Below are positions 18,594-27,715 of a stretch of DNA of 64,000 bases, in pieces. Source of the DNA: Bacillus_I endophytica_A (GTDB taxonomy: Bacteria > Bacillota > Bacilli > Bacillales > Bacillaceae_H). Below the pieces are notes generated by a model. The model ran no database searches, was not told the DNA's origin, and saw only the letters and a program-made list of their open reading frames with translations. The stretch's first letter is position 1. The number at the start of each line of letters is the position of its first letter. Both the position numbers and the translations under genes were made by a program. The DNA is taken from assembly GCF_026790145.1 (NCBI RefSeq), contig NZ_JALAMS010000003.1:186001-250000 (forward strand). Direction: 5' to 3'.

Positions 18594-18622
18594 TTGACAT
18601 TAAATCTATGAAAACCTATACT
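18594..18622 (+). promoter_or_regulatory. Main S-layer gene promoter
   Basis: TTGACA (18594-18599, perfect -35), a 17-base spacer and TATACT (18617-18622) make this the best sigma-A promoter in the region. Transcription would start near 18629 and give a leader of about 100 bases. Confidence 0.8.
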
Positions 18623-18730
18623 AATATCTGTAATTGTTTAGTAACTAATGTTAAGAGATATACATATATAACAAACTCTTGATGTTAGTCTTATTTTACT
18701 AGAAAACAATTCTAAGGAGGAAATAACTCA

Positions 18731-21415
18731 ATGGCTTACCAACCAAAATCTTATCGCAAATTCCTAGTAGGTACTGTTTCTGCTGCTGTAGTAGCAAGCG
18801 CAATCGTTCCTGCTGCAAGTGCTGCATCTTTCTCTGATGTAACAAAAGAAACAGTTAAAGACCACTACCAAAACATCGCAACTGCATCTGAAAAAGGATA
18901 CATCAAAGGTTATGGTGATGGAACTTTCAAACCTTATAACACAATAACTCGTGGACAAGTTGTTAAAATCCTTGCTCGTACACTGGGGGACGATGTAGAC
19001 ACTTCTAAAACTGAGAACTTTTCAGATGTACCAAGCAACTATTCTGATAAAGAGCTAGTAGAAGCTTCTTTAAAAGTACGCGCAGCTGGCGTTTTCACTG
19101 GTAACGGTGGAAAACTTCTTCCAGACCAAAACATTACACGTCAACAAATGGCGAAAGTACTTGTTAATGGCTTAGGATTAGAAGCGCTTGTTGATAGTGA
19201 TGATACTTCGAAAGTAAAAGATCTTGACAAAGCATACAGTGAGTATCGTGAAGATATCCAAACTCTTTCCAAATTAGGTGTTACTGATGTTGAAACATTC
19301 AACCCAGAAACAAACCTAACTCGTGCTCAATTTGCTTCATTCATTGTTCGTGCTTACGACGTTAAAGAATCAAGAACTGCTAAACCAAGCGTTCAAGATG
19401 TAACAGCTGTTAATGGAAAAGTAACTGTTGAGTTTAACAAAGCACCTGAAACAGCTCCAACAGCTAACGATTTCACAATCACTAAATCTGTAAACGGTGG
19501 TAAAGCCACTTCTGTAGCTCCGACAGATTTCAAATATGATGCTAGCTCTAAAACAGCTACGTTCAACGTAGAAAAAGTAGAAGCAGCAACTGCTAAGCAA
19601 ACTGTATCCTACTCTGTAGCTTACAAAGAAACTGACGCTAAATCTGGAAGCTTTACTGTAGACGCTCTTCCAGCAGCTTCTATTCTTTCTGTAGGTGCAG
19701 CAGGTAACCAAGCAACAGTAATTTTCAATAGCCCTGTTGATACAGCAACAGCTCAAAATGTTATTAACTACACTTATGACAATGACCGTAACAGTACCAC
19801 AAATGTACCTGTTCATCCAACAAGTGCATCTATAAACACTGAAGCAGTAGGTCCTTATGCAGCTGGTCAAGTTGTAACATTAACTTTCAATGATAGTGCT
19901 TTATCAACTGAAGATAAAGGTTCTCTAAACATCCAAAATGTTAAATCTGATAAAGGAATTATTATTGCTTCTAAAACAGTTAACGTAACTCCTGTAGCTG
20001 ATGGAGCAAACCCAGAAGCAAGTGCTACACTTACTAACGGTGCTCAAACTTCTACAAAAGTATCAGCTAATGCAGGTACTACTGTGAAATTAAATGTTAA
20101 AGCTTACGACGACGCTAGCAATATCGTTGCAGCTCGTTACCGTATCCAAAACCCAGATAACACATTCACAAGCTGGACAACCCTAGATGCAGAAGGTGGT
20201 GCTTTTGATGAAACTTCAGAAACGGCTGTAGGTTCAATCAATACTACTGGTTTTGCTGGTGGAGATTATAAAGTATACGTTCAAACTGTAGATGCAGCTG
20301 GAAAAGTTAGTGATTCTGCAGTAGCAGCTACTCTAGAAATCACTAAGAAAGATATTACAGCTCCAGTAACTGTAAACAGTGAAGCGACTTATAAACCTGC
20401 AACTCGCACTGTAGAAGTTAAAGGTTCAGTAACAGATGCAGATAGCGATGTTAGGAACGTGCAATATCGCGTATCTACTTACAATGCATCAACAAACGCT
20501 TATACAACTTCTACTGAGTGGACAAACGCAACAGCAACAGATGGTTCATTCAATGAAAAACAAGAAGATTACAAATTTGCAACACCACAACTTAATGCAT
20601 CAACAACTTACCTAATTGAAGTAAGAAGTGAAGATGCAGCTGGTAATACTAGCAAAGCTCAAAACGTTACTGTAAGTGGTGTAGAAGCAGCTGGCGGTAA
20701 TGCAAAAGAAGGAACTTTCAAAACTCCAGCAAACTCTGGTGACACAACGATCCCAGGTGAAAGTACACCAAAATCTAATGTTGGAGACGTTACAAACAAG
20801 AAAGACGTTAAGATTACAGGCGTAGCTAATGACAACGTTGAAGTAGCTAGCATTGAGTACGCAGTATACCGTGATGCAGACAAAGACGGAAGCTACGAAA
20901 CTCAAGTTCAAGCTTACGGAAAAACTGGTGTTACAATTAATGATGGAAGCATCAACTCAGATTCAGAAGCTTACACAATCAACTACGATTTACCATCAGT
21001 TGACGGTAAATACCGCATCCTAGTTCGCACAACTGATACTTCTGGTAATGAAAGAGTTGAAAATGTAGATATAGTTCTTGATACAGTATCACCTACTGTA
21101 ACAATTGCTGCTGATACAGAAACGTCAGATAAAAACGACTTTATTGTTACTTTCAGTGAAGATGTTCAAGCTGGAACAGAAGAAGCAGCTAACGAAGTAG
21201 CTTCTAAGTTTGCTTTTGATAAAGACAACTACACTGTAAACCAAGGTGGTCAAGTAGTTCAAAACGCTGCAGCTTCTGTTACTAAAGTATCTGACAAGCA
21301 ATTCAAAGTTACTTTTGCTCAAGCTCCAACAGACGCGCAAACAATCAGCATCACATCTGTACAAGATCTTGCTGGTAATGCAATTAAAGCAACTAGCGTA
21401 AACGTTCCTAAATAA
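18731..21415 (+). CDS. Major S-layer protein with N-terminal SLH domains
   Basis: The 894-residue protein has an S-layer-type signal peptide (about 1-31, cleaved after AASA) and three SLH domains (about 32-215) with TRGQ, TRQQ and TRAQ motifs. A long Thr/Ser/Ala/Val-rich beta-sandwich region follows: Ig-like repeats with DITAPVTVNS, DNVEVASIEY and DTVSPTVTIAADTE boundaries, and a C-terminal SbsA-type Ig-like domain. SLH domains bind pyruvylated wall polysaccharide; the rest builds the lattice. Codon choice is sharply restricted (for example AAC, CGT, GGT) compared with neighbours, as expected for a very highly expressed gene. The start ATG has TAAGGAGG eight bases upstream, a strong promoter and a strong terminator. 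No Cys is seen. Export probably uses SecA2/SlaP encoded nearby. Confidence 0.95.
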   Translation: MAYQPKSYRKFLVGTVSAAVVASAIVPAASAASFSDVTKETVKDHYQNIATASEKGYIKGYGDGTFKPYNTITRGQVVKILARTLGDDVDTSKTENFSDVPSNYSDKELVEASLKVRAAGVFTGNGGKLLPDQNITRQQMAKVLVNGLGLEALVDSDDTSKVKDLDKAYSEYREDIQTLSKLGVTDVETFNPETNLTRAQFASFIVRAYDVKESRTAKPSVQDVTAVNGKVTVEFNKAPETAPTANDFTITKSVNGGKATSVAPTDFKYDASSKTATFNVEKVEAATAKQTVSYSVAYKETDAKSGSFTVDALPAASILSVGAAGNQATVIFNSPVDTATAQNVINYTYDNDRNSTTNVPVHPTSASINTEAVGPYAAGQVVTLTFNDSALSTEDKGSLNIQNVKSDKGIIIASKTVNVTPVADGANPEASATLTNGAQTSTKVSANAGTTVKLNVKAYDDASNIVAARYRIQNPDNTFTSWTTLDAEGGAFDETSETAVGSINTTGFAGGDYKVYVQTVDAAGKVSDSAVAATLEITKKDITAPVTVNSEATYKPATRTVEVKGSVTDADSDVRNVQYRVSTYNASTNAYTTSTEWTNATATDGSFNEKQEDYKFATPQLNASTTYLIEVRSEDAAGNTSKAQNVTVSGVEAAGGNAKEGTFKTPANSGDTTIPGESTPKSNVGDVTNKKDVKITGVANDNVEVASIEYAVYRDADKDGSYETQVQAYGKTGVTINDGSINSDSEAYTINYDLPSVDGKYRILVRTTDTSGNERVENVDIVLDTVSPTVTIAADTETSDKNDFIVTFSEDVQAGTEEAANEVASKFAFDKDNYTVNQGGQVVQNAAASVTKVSDKQFKVTFAQAPTDAQTISITSVQDLAGNAIKATSVNVPK

Positions 21416-21434
21416 TAGGAGCTAATCATAAAAG

Positions 21435-21473
21435 CCAACCACATCTGTGGTTGGTTTTTTTTTTTTTTTTTTT
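21435..21473 (+). terminator. S-layer gene terminator with T19 tract
   Basis: CCAACCAC and GTGGTTGG form an 8-bp stem with a four-base loop, followed by 19 consecutive T. It is a very strong intrinsic terminator; the exact T count is uncertain, as for any long homopolymer. Confidence 0.93.
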
Positions 21474-21565
21474 ATAAATAAGAGCATTCTTAGATCTGTT
21501 TTTGTTCCAAAATAAGGTATAATTGATATATAGAAGTTAATTATTTATAACAAAAGGACTAGTGG

Positions 21566-23044
21566 ATGAAGGTGAAGGTAGCATTGATTAATGGATTAAA
21601 TAAGGTATTACATAAGCTTTTAATAATAATGACACTTTCTTTTTTGGGACTTATGTTTTATTTTTCGTGGAGAACAGAACAACAATATATTGAGGAACAA
21701 TTGAAATTTTCAAATTTAGGCGCCTTTGTTCTTGTATTGTTTCTTCTTATTATATTAGGAGGACTGGTATTTTTAGTAAGTTACTATATCAGGAAGCTAG
21801 AGAATCGTACTTTTTTATTTTTGCTTATAGCTTTAGCTTTTTCAGTACGTCTTGTATGGATCTTAACTATTAATACACCACCTGCAACAGACTTTAGAGC
21901 TATGTATAATGGCGCAGTTGGAATTTTTTATGGTGATTGGTCACCAATTCAGCGAGAATATTTCTATTCTTGGCCATATCAACTTGGGTTTACGGCATAT
22001 GAATCGTTTTTGCTTTCCTTATTTGGTGAAGGAACATCTAGTATCAAGTTTTTTAATGTGTTATATGGAGTAGGCACAGTTTTCTTTACCTATAAGATTG
22101 CCTCGCTTCTATTTAATAAACTTGCAGGGAGAATAGCGGGAATCTTTTATGCCTTTTACGTCCCAGCTATTGTAATGACCTCTGTTTTAACAAATCAGTA
22201 CATTGCTATCTTTTTCTTTTACTGGGCTTTCTATCTTCTTATTAAGAACGGCATTAATCATAAATGGAGCTGGATCTTTATTGGTGCTTTATTAGCTTTA
22301 GGAGATATCATGAGGCCGCTCGGGACATTTATTTTACTTGCTGTTTCTTGCTACATGTTTTTAGCTTTTCTCAAGAAGGGTAGGATACATAAAGAAAGAG
22401 TAGTAAAAAAGTTTATTGGGATATTTGTGGTATTTTACTTTGTTCACTACCTTATAAGTGCTTCTTTCATTGCATGGGGAATTACAGAATATCCGCTTTC
22501 TAACCGCAATCCACTCTGGAAATTTGTTCTTGGATTTAATCACGAAACAGAAGGTCAATATTCAGTAGAGGATGCAGAATATGTTGCTCGTTATTCATTA
22601 GGTACAGAACGTAATGAGGTGGAAAAGGAGCTTATTAAAGAGCGCTTAGAAGATAAGAGTGAGGTGGCTGTTTTACTTTGGAAGAAGTTTAACAACATGT
22701 GGGGAATACGAGATGAGTCTATTTTCTGGAGCATGGGTCATCAAAAGGAATCTGCTCAAGACATTCATAAAGTACTCTATGCCTCAGAACGAATGATGTT
22801 CCTTCTTTTACTCTTTGGAGGGATAGCCTATTTACTCCTTTCCCTTCGAGCAGAGATAGACAAAAAGAAAGCTTTTTTTCTTATTCTTATTCTTGGCTAT
22901 GTTCTTGTTCATCTTCTCGTTGAAGTACAAACTAAGTATCGTTTTTTTATCAACCCAACACTAGCTATCATCGCTTCATTAGGATTCGTTACACTCTTTT
23001 ATCATACTAAATTGTTAAGTGATAGGGAGAGAAAGGGAGGATAA
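21566..23044 (+). CDS. GT-C (GT39/PMT-like) membrane glycosyltransferase, copy A
   Basis: The 492-residue membrane protein has about 11-12 helices and an acidic residue after the second or third helix (NTPPATDFRAMYNGA), as in lipid-carrier-dependent GT-C enzymes, then a long C-terminal loop. Such enzymes move a sugar from undecaprenyl phosphate to an acceptor outside the membrane. It is clearly paralogous to copy B at 24869: both contain YPLSNRNP, WKFVLGFNHET and EKELIKERLEDK. The two copies flank a csbB-gtrA pair that would make and flip the Und-P-sugar. It lies right after the S-layer gene, behind that gene's terminator, with a TATAAT at 21518-21523. Acceptor unknown: S-layer protein, wall polysaccharide or teichoic acid. 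The start ATG has AAAGGA upstream. Confidence 0.78.
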   Translation: MKVKVALINGLNKVLHKLLIIMTLSFLGLMFYFSWRTEQQYIEEQLKFSNLGAFVLVLFLLIILGGLVFLVSYYIRKLENRTFLFLLIALAFSVRLVWILTINTPPATDFRAMYNGAVGIFYGDWSPIQREYFYSWPYQLGFTAYESFLLSLFGEGTSSIKFFNVLYGVGTVFFTYKIASLLFNKLAGRIAGIFYAFYVPAIVMTSVLTNQYIAIFFFYWAFYLLIKNGINHKWSWIFIGALLALGDIMRPLGTFILLAVSCYMFLAFLKKGRIHKERVVKKFIGIFVVFYFVHYLISASFIAWGITEYPLSNRNPLWKFVLGFNHETEGQYSVEDAEYVARYSLGTERNEVEKELIKERLEDKSEVAVLLWKKFNNMWGIRDESIFWSMGHQKESAQDIHKVLYASERMMFLLLLFGGIAYLLLSLRAEIDKKKAFFLILILGYVLVHLLVEVQTKYRFFINPTLAIIASLGFVTLFYHTKLLSDRERKGG

Positions 23045-23136
23045 GAAGCAATCTTAAACTATGAATGACTTTCACTGTCTTACTAGTGAAAAAAAACAAG
23101 ATAAGTTATAATTAAGTGACAGAAAATTTAGAATTC

Positions 23137-23178
23137 AGTTCACTTTCGCTCTATTTTTAGACGCAAGTGAACTTTTTT
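23137..23178 (+). terminator. Hairpin terminator between GT-C copy A and csbB-like gene
   Basis: AGTTCACTT pairs with AAGTGAACT and is followed by T6. A TATAAT (23107-23112) lies just upstream, so it may either end the copy A transcript or act as a leader hairpin for the next gene. Its stem closely matches the one at 24772-24817. Confidence 0.7.
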
Positions 23179-23242
23179 GTTGGATAGACTATTTTTGTAT
23201 AGAGAGGCACCAAAATAGGTTTAATAGAAAGGAGAAAAATCA

Positions 23243-24220
23243 TTGAAGACTATTTCAATTATGATTCCAGCTTATAATGAAGAAGATGTGTTGGAGCAGC
23301 TATATGAGAAGTTGACGTTTGTGATTGAAGCTATTCCAAACTATGATTTTGAACTTTTGTTTATCAATGATGGAAGTAAAGATAGAACGTTAGAAATTAT
23401 TAAAGAAATGCGTGAAACAGATCATCGCATTTCATATGTTGATTTATCGAGAAACTTCGGAAAAGAAATTGGTATGATGGCAGGATTTGATTATGCTAAA
23501 GGGGATGCGGTTATTATTATTGATGCTGACCTTCAAGATCCGCCAGAACTTATTCCTGAGATGATTAAATATTGGGAGCAAGGTTATGATGACGTTTTTG
23601 CAAAACGAAGAAGCAGAGCAGGAGAAACGTGGATGAAAAAGTGGACAGCTAAAACATTCTACCGCGTGCTTCAAAAAATCACCAAGATTCCTGTTCAAGA
23701 AAACACAGGAGATTTTCGTTTGCTTGATCGTCGTTGTATCGAGGCTCTTCGTACACTACGTGAAACACAGCGTTATACAAAAGGGATGTTCAGCTGGATC
23801 GGTTATAATAAGAAGGAAATTTTATTTGACCGTAATCCAAGAGCGGCTGGTGAGACAAAATGGAATTATAAAAAGCTTATGGATCTAGCCATTGAAGGTA
23901 TTACGTCTTTTACAACAGCTCCGCTTCGCTTATCAACTTACTTTGGCTTTACTATTTCACTTTGTGCATTTATATACATGATTTTTATTATTATAAAGAC
24001 CTTGGTTGTTGGGGAAATGGTTCAAGGCTATCCGTCCCTTATGACAGTCATGTTATTCCTAGGAGGAATTCAGCTTATTTCTTTAGGGATTATTGGAGAG
24101 TATTTAGGAAAAATATTCACTGAGATGAAACGTCGTCCACTTTATTTTGTTGATGAATATAACAATGAGAAAGTGATGTTTGAGAAAAAAGAACGTCATT
24201 ATGAATCTAAGGGGATTTAA
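23243..24220 (+). CDS. GT2 Und-P-sugar synthase (CsbB/GtrB-like)
   Basis: The 325-residue protein has an N-terminal GT-A domain with PAYNEED, LLFINDGSKD and the nucleotide-metal site IDADLQDPPE, and two C-terminal membrane helices (about 230-295). This layout matches GtrB, CsbB and YkcC enzymes, which load glucose or GlcNAc from a nucleotide sugar onto undecaprenyl phosphate. A GtrA-type flippase gene follows two bases later. With the GT-C genes on both sides this makes a complete three-part surface glycosylation module. The start is TTG at 23243-23245, chosen for AAAGGAG eight bases upstream and the immediate start of the GT2 fold. Which sugar is used cannot be read from sequence. Confidence 0.88.
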   Translation: MKTISIMIPAYNEEDVLEQLYEKLTFVIEAIPNYDFELLFINDGSKDRTLEIIKEMRETDHRISYVDLSRNFGKEIGMMAGFDYAKGDAVIIIDADLQDPPELIPEMIKYWEQGYDDVFAKRRSRAGETWMKKWTAKTFYRVLQKITKIPVQENTGDFRLLDRRCIEALRTLRETQRYTKGMFSWIGYNKKEILFDRNPRAAGETKWNYKKLMDLAIEGITSFTTAPLRLSTYFGFTISLCAFIYMIFIIIKTLVVGEMVQGYPSLMTVMLFLGGIQLISLGIIGEYLGKIFTEMKRRPLYFVDEYNNEKVMFEKKERHYESKGI

Positions 24221-24222
24221 GG

Positions 24223-24636
24223 ATGAACAGCCGAACAAAAGAGATGATTAGTTATCTTGTTTTTGGAGTGCTCACAACAGTAGTGAACATTGCTTTATAT
24301 ATTTTACTTACAAAGGGCTTCTCTGTAGACTATAGATGGGCCACAACGGTTGCTTGGATTGTATCTGTTCTATTTGCTTTTGTCACAAACAAGCTTTATG
24401 TATTTAAGAGCAAAACTCTTACTACTAGTATTATGTTTAGAGAACTTCTCTCATTTTTCTTTTTTAGAGGACTTTCATACGTATTAGATCTTTCTATTAT
24501 GATTATATGTGTTAGCTGGCTTTCCATCGATGATATTATTGCTAAAATTTTAGCAAACATTGTTGTTATTTTTGTTAATTATATAGCAAGTAAGTACTTT
24601 ATTTTTAAGAATAAAGAAGAGAGAGCAGTAGAGTAG
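24223..24636 (+). CDS. GtrA-family Und-P-sugar flippase
   Basis: A 137-residue protein with four membrane helices, the GtrA pattern, including the N-terminal YLVFGVLTTVVNIALY and FVTNKLYVFKS segments. GtrA proteins help move undecaprenyl-phosphate-linked sugars to the outer membrane face. It starts two bases after the GT2 stop, with an overlapping AAGG ribosome-binding site, so it is translationally coupled to its substrate-making partner. Confidence 0.9.
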   Translation: MNSRTKEMISYLVFGVLTTVVNIALYILLTKGFSVDYRWATTVAWIVSVLFAFVTNKLYVFKSKTLTTSIMFRELLSFFFFRGLSYVLDLSIMIICVSWLSIDDIIAKILANIVVIFVNYIASKYFIFKNKEERAVE

Positions 24637-24771
24637 AGGAAGAAGAAGCCGATAGAAAGAAGAGGGCTTTTTCTCCTGTAAAGTGTACGGACATTAGAGA
24701 AGACTAAGCCTTTTCTATCTAGTTTTCAAAAACGGAATACAGTATAATTAACCATATTGAAAAGTAGAATT

Positions 24772-24817
24772 AAAAAGTTCACTTAAGACAGTACAAGCGT
24801 TGAAAGTGAACTTTTTT
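24772..24817. terminator. Intergenic terminator (13-bp stem)
   Basis: AAAAAGTTCACTT and AAGTGAACTTTTT pair perfectly, followed by more T. A TATAAT (24743-24748) lies upstream and GT-C copy B starts 52 bases downstream, the same arrangement as at 23107-23243. Confidence 0.75.
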
Positions 24818-24868
24818 ATTTATGAAGTGTATAGCGCTTCAAGCAATTAAGTAAGGAGTATATACGAT

Positions 24869-26362
24869 ATGTCGAATTTCAATATGAATGCTGTTAGTGG
24901 TCTTTTTAACAAATTTCTCGTTCTACTTACTTTAGTTATTTTTGGAGCCATCTTTGTTTTTTCATGGGAAGCAACATCTCAATTTCTAAAAGTAGGACAG
25001 TTAAATTTTTCAAGTAGTACAGCTACTCTAGTGATAGCAATGGGCATTATTATCTATGGGTTGATTATCTTTTTAATTTCTTCCTATGTAAAAAAGTTAA
25101 GTCAGAAGACATTTTTAATTGTAATGTTAAGCGTTGCTTTTTTACTGCGCTTTATATGGATTCTTGTTGTAGACACACCAATTCAATCTGATTTTAATGT
25201 GTTGTATACAGCTGCTGTGGATGCGAGTAAGGGAGACTTCTCATTTAGTCAAACGCCATACTTCTTATCATGGGTATACCAAATTGGTTTTACAATGTAT
25301 CAAGCTCTTGTTTTATCCATTTTTGATGGAGGAGCATTTGTACTTAAACTTCTAAATGTCGTATATGGAGTTGGAACCGTCTTTTTGGTTTATAAAATTG
25401 GTACGCATGTTTTTAATGAGGCTGCAGGTAGAGTAGCAGGTGTCTTTTATTCATTATACTTGCCAAGTATCTTTATGACCTCTGTATTAACAAATCAATA
25501 TATTGCAATTATCTTATTTTATGCTGGATTTTATTTACTTGTGAAAAATGGAGTAGACCACAAAGGCAGTTGGTTCTTTATTGGGATTCTTCTTTCACTT
25601 GGAGATATTATGCGTCCGCTTGGAGCATTTATTTTAGTTGCATTATTTTGCTATATGTTCTTACAGTTTATAAGCAGTAAGAAAGATCGAAAAAAGACAG
25701 TGGCTAAGAAACTTATAGGGATCGTTGCTGTTTTTTATCTTCTTCATTATGGCGTAAGTTTTGCCTTTATGACAGCTGGCGTAACAGATTATCCGTTATC
25801 AAACCGCAACCCAATGTGGAAGTTTGTGCTTGGATTTAACCATGAGACAGTTGGCCAGTATTCAACAGAAGACAGTAATTTTATGACTCAATATACGCTA
25901 GGAAAAGAGCGAACAGAAGCTGAAAAAGAGCTTATTAAAGAAAGATTAGAAGATAAAGATGCTGTGGTTGATTTGATGTGGAATAAATCCGAAAAAATGT
26001 GGGGAGATTTAGATGCATCAATCAAGTGGAGTGTTGGCTATCAAGGGCAATCATTTATTCATAACATTTTTTATGTTGGTGAACGAATCATGTACATGAC
26101 AATTGCTATTGGTAGTATTCTTGGCTTATTATACAGTCTTATTCGAAAGAGTAATATGAATCAATCCCTATTTTTATTGCTTGTTATTGGATATGTTTTT
26201 ATTCACTTTCTTATTGAAATTCAAACACGTTACCGTTTCTTCATTATCCCATCTTTCATTATTATAGGAAGTTATGGATTTAGTTTGTTTGTTGAAAGTA
26301 AGAAAGCTAAAAGTCAAAAAGAAAAATCATCGCCTCCACAAGATGTAGCAAAAAACGTGTAG
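24869..26362 (+). CDS. GT-C (GT39/PMT-like) membrane glycosyltransferase, copy B
   Basis: The 497-residue paralogue of copy A has the same helix layout, a conserved Asp in DTPIQSDFNVLY, LGDIMRPLG, and the outer-loop block YPLSNRNPMWKFVLGFNHET. The C-terminus ends in a short basic/proline tail (residues 480-497) absent from copy A. It should use the Und-P-sugar made and flipped by the two preceding genes and modify an envelope acceptor. The pair most likely arose by duplication; differences are concentrated in the first third and near the C-terminus, where acceptor choice could differ. The start ATG has AAGGAG upstream. The stop codon lies inside a perfect palindromic terminator shared with the convergent gene. 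Confidence 0.78.
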   Translation: MSNFNMNAVSGLFNKFLVLLTLVIFGAIFVFSWEATSQFLKVGQLNFSSSTATLVIAMGIIIYGLIIFLISSYVKKLSQKTFLIVMLSVAFLLRFIWILVVDTPIQSDFNVLYTAAVDASKGDFSFSQTPYFLSWVYQIGFTMYQALVLSIFDGGAFVLKLLNVVYGVGTVFLVYKIGTHVFNEAAGRVAGVFYSLYLPSIFMTSVLTNQYIAIILFYAGFYLLVKNGVDHKGSWFFIGILLSLGDIMRPLGAFILVALFCYMFLQFISSKKDRKKTVAKKLIGIVAVFYLLHYGVSFAFMTAGVTDYPLSNRNPMWKFVLGFNHETVGQYSTEDSNFMTQYTLGKERTEAEKELIKERLEDKDAVVDLMWNKSEKMWGDLDASIKWSVGYQGQSFIHNIFYVGERIMYMTIAIGSILGLLYSLIRKSNMNQSLFLLLVIGYVFIHFLIEIQTRYRFFIIPSFIIIGSYGFSLFVESKKAKSQKEKSSPPQDVAKNV

Positions 26363-26388
26363 AGAAGCTTCTCTACACGTTTTTTTTA
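26350..26388. terminator. Bidirectional palindromic terminator
   Basis: A near-perfect palindrome (AACGTGTAGAGAAG / CTTCTCTACACGTT) flanked by A and T tracts contains the copy B stop codon and ends next to the stop of the convergent GT-C gene. Confidence 0.9.
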
Positions 26389-27681
26389 ATATTTAGCAGA
26401 TGTTTCTTTCATTTTTACTTTTCGCTCTTTTAGATGTTTAATCACTTTCGTTCCCATGTCTACGAGTCCATAGCCAGTTAGCATACAGAGAAAAGGATAA
26501 ATAAGTAATCCATATCGTGGAAGAGTAAGGAAGACATTAGAGAAACAAATATAAATAACAATAGAGAGAACTAAGCACAAGACAGGTTTTCTTTTACAGT
26601 AAATGAGTGCAAAAAGAAAGCCGGCTGCAACTGTGAGCAAGTTTTGATATTTAGAAAGCTTTTCAATCCAGTTTGGTAAAAGGTGAGCATATGCACCGAG
26701 TCCATCAGGGTTCCCTGCTTGATCGACAAAAAGCCACGTTGTTTTTCCAATTGTAAGCCATGAGAAGTAAAGTGGAAAATTATCTCGTAGACCAGTTAGA
26801 ATTTTATGTAAGGAAAATTCTTCAGTGCTCATTCCAAGCTCTTTTGCTTGCTGTACGTATAGGGAAAAATCATCAAGATAAAAAGGATTAGTTCCAGCAA
26901 TGAGTGGGTTTGAACCATGTGATGAAAAAAGATACATATGATCAAACATTAGATAGTTTCGAATCGCCCATGGGGCCATAACTAGAATAGGCCCAATACA
27001 CCATATTAAACCAATCCTAACCCCTTTTTTAAATCCATTTCGATATACAACAATACCCCATGCGAGCCAAAGTAGGAGGGCTGGTGAAGCTCTAAACATC
27101 AGAAGAATAGAAGCCACAATTCCAAATAAAATATGATAGCGGTATTCTCCTTTTTGAAGGGCAATAATAAAGATAAAGGTTGTTAGTAGAAATAAAAAGA
27201 TTGTTGGTGTTTCTGTTAGCGCTGTTTGAAAGTAGTGAGTTGGAGCTGGATGTATTGCAAATAAGAAAGCCGCAATAAAGCTAACGACACGACGGTGAAA
27301 AAGTTTTTGAGCAATTACATAAATAAGGATGAAGGCACCAATGTTTAATATCATATTGGATAATCGATAGAGCATAATATGATTTGTATTAAAAAGTTCT
27401 GCAACTTTAAAGATAGCTACAAGATAAAGAGGTTGCCCATATGTTACATAAGCATTTGAAACAGTTGCGTTGTATCCGTAAAATCCTTCATGAATAAGTT
27501 GCCAAGCCATTTTTGCGTACAGGGAAGCATCTCGTGAACCGTACGTAGAAATCGGTTCTCCAAAAATATCAGGCCTGTTAAACACAAGGCCTGGATGTGT
27601 GAACAGAAGGAAAAGGTTAAAAACTAAATAGAGAAGAAGTAGTAGTAGAAAAGCTGTGTGAAATTTTACAAGTTTCATCAT
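26386..27681 (-). CDS. GT39-family (ArnT/PMT-like) membrane glycosyltransferase
   Basis: The 431-residue protein has about ten membrane helices, an N-terminal outer loop with an acidic site (STYGSRDASLYAKMAWQL) typical of PMT_2 enzymes, and a YRLSNMILNIGAF segment. It is only distantly related to the GT-C pair on the other strand. It is the last gene of a minus-strand set (GT2, DUF2304, SMR-like, GT39) that looks like a second self-contained Und-P-sugar pathway: make, flip, transfer. GGAGG lies upstream of the double ATG start. The acceptor is unknown; position next to S-layer and wall genes suggests an envelope glycan or glycoprotein. Confidence 0.8.
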   Translation of the reverse strand: MMKLVKFHTAFLLLLLLYLVFNLFLLFTHPGLVFNRPDIFGEPISTYGSRDASLYAKMAWQLIHEGFYGYNATVSNAYVTYGQPLYLVAIFKVAELFNTNHIMLYRLSNMILNIGAFILIYVIAQKLFHRRVVSFIAAFLFAIHPAPTHYFQTALTETPTIFLFLLTTFIFIIALQKGEYRYHILFGIVASILLMFRASPALLLWLAWGIVVYRNGFKKGVRIGLIWCIGPILVMAPWAIRNYLMFDHMYLFSSHGSNPLIAGTNPFYLDDFSLYVQQAKELGMSTEEFSLHKILTGLRDNFPLYFSWLTIGKTTWLFVDQAGNPDGLGAYAHLLPNWIEKLSKYQNLLTVAAGFLFALIYCKRKPVLCLVLSIVIYICFSNVFLTLPRYGLLIYPFLCMLTGYGLVDMGTKVIKHLKERKVKMKETSAKY

Positions 27682-27715
27682 GTTAAATTTTCCTCCAAAG
27701 TTTCACTGGATAATA

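Larger units (their letters stand above)
18028..18730. other. Long divergent regulatory region, NlpC-SLH / S-layer gene
   Basis: This 703-base AT-rich region has no convincing gene. It contains a small palindrome (ATGATAA/TTATCAT, 18092-18110), a 14-base copy of the 16S rRNA 3' end (18373-18386), a 13-bp hairpin with a one-base bulge (18398-18446), two plus-strand sigma-A promoters (18475-18502, 18594-18622) and the strong S-layer ribosome-binding site AAGGAGG. Long upstream regions with several promoters are typical of major S-layer genes. Confidence 0.7.

Noticed and set aside
19370..20911. Long minus-strand frames inside the S-layer gene
   Set aside because: Shadows created by its restricted codon use; Cys/Ser/Tyr-rich translations and no start signals.
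21455..21473. T19 tract as a special element
   Set aside because: It directly follows a strong stem and is best read as a terminator U tract of uncertain length.
23116..23160. Leader peptide frame (GTG, 14 codons) overlapping the hairpin before the csbB-like gene
   Set aside because: No ribosome-binding site, and the GTG lies at or before the predicted transcription start.
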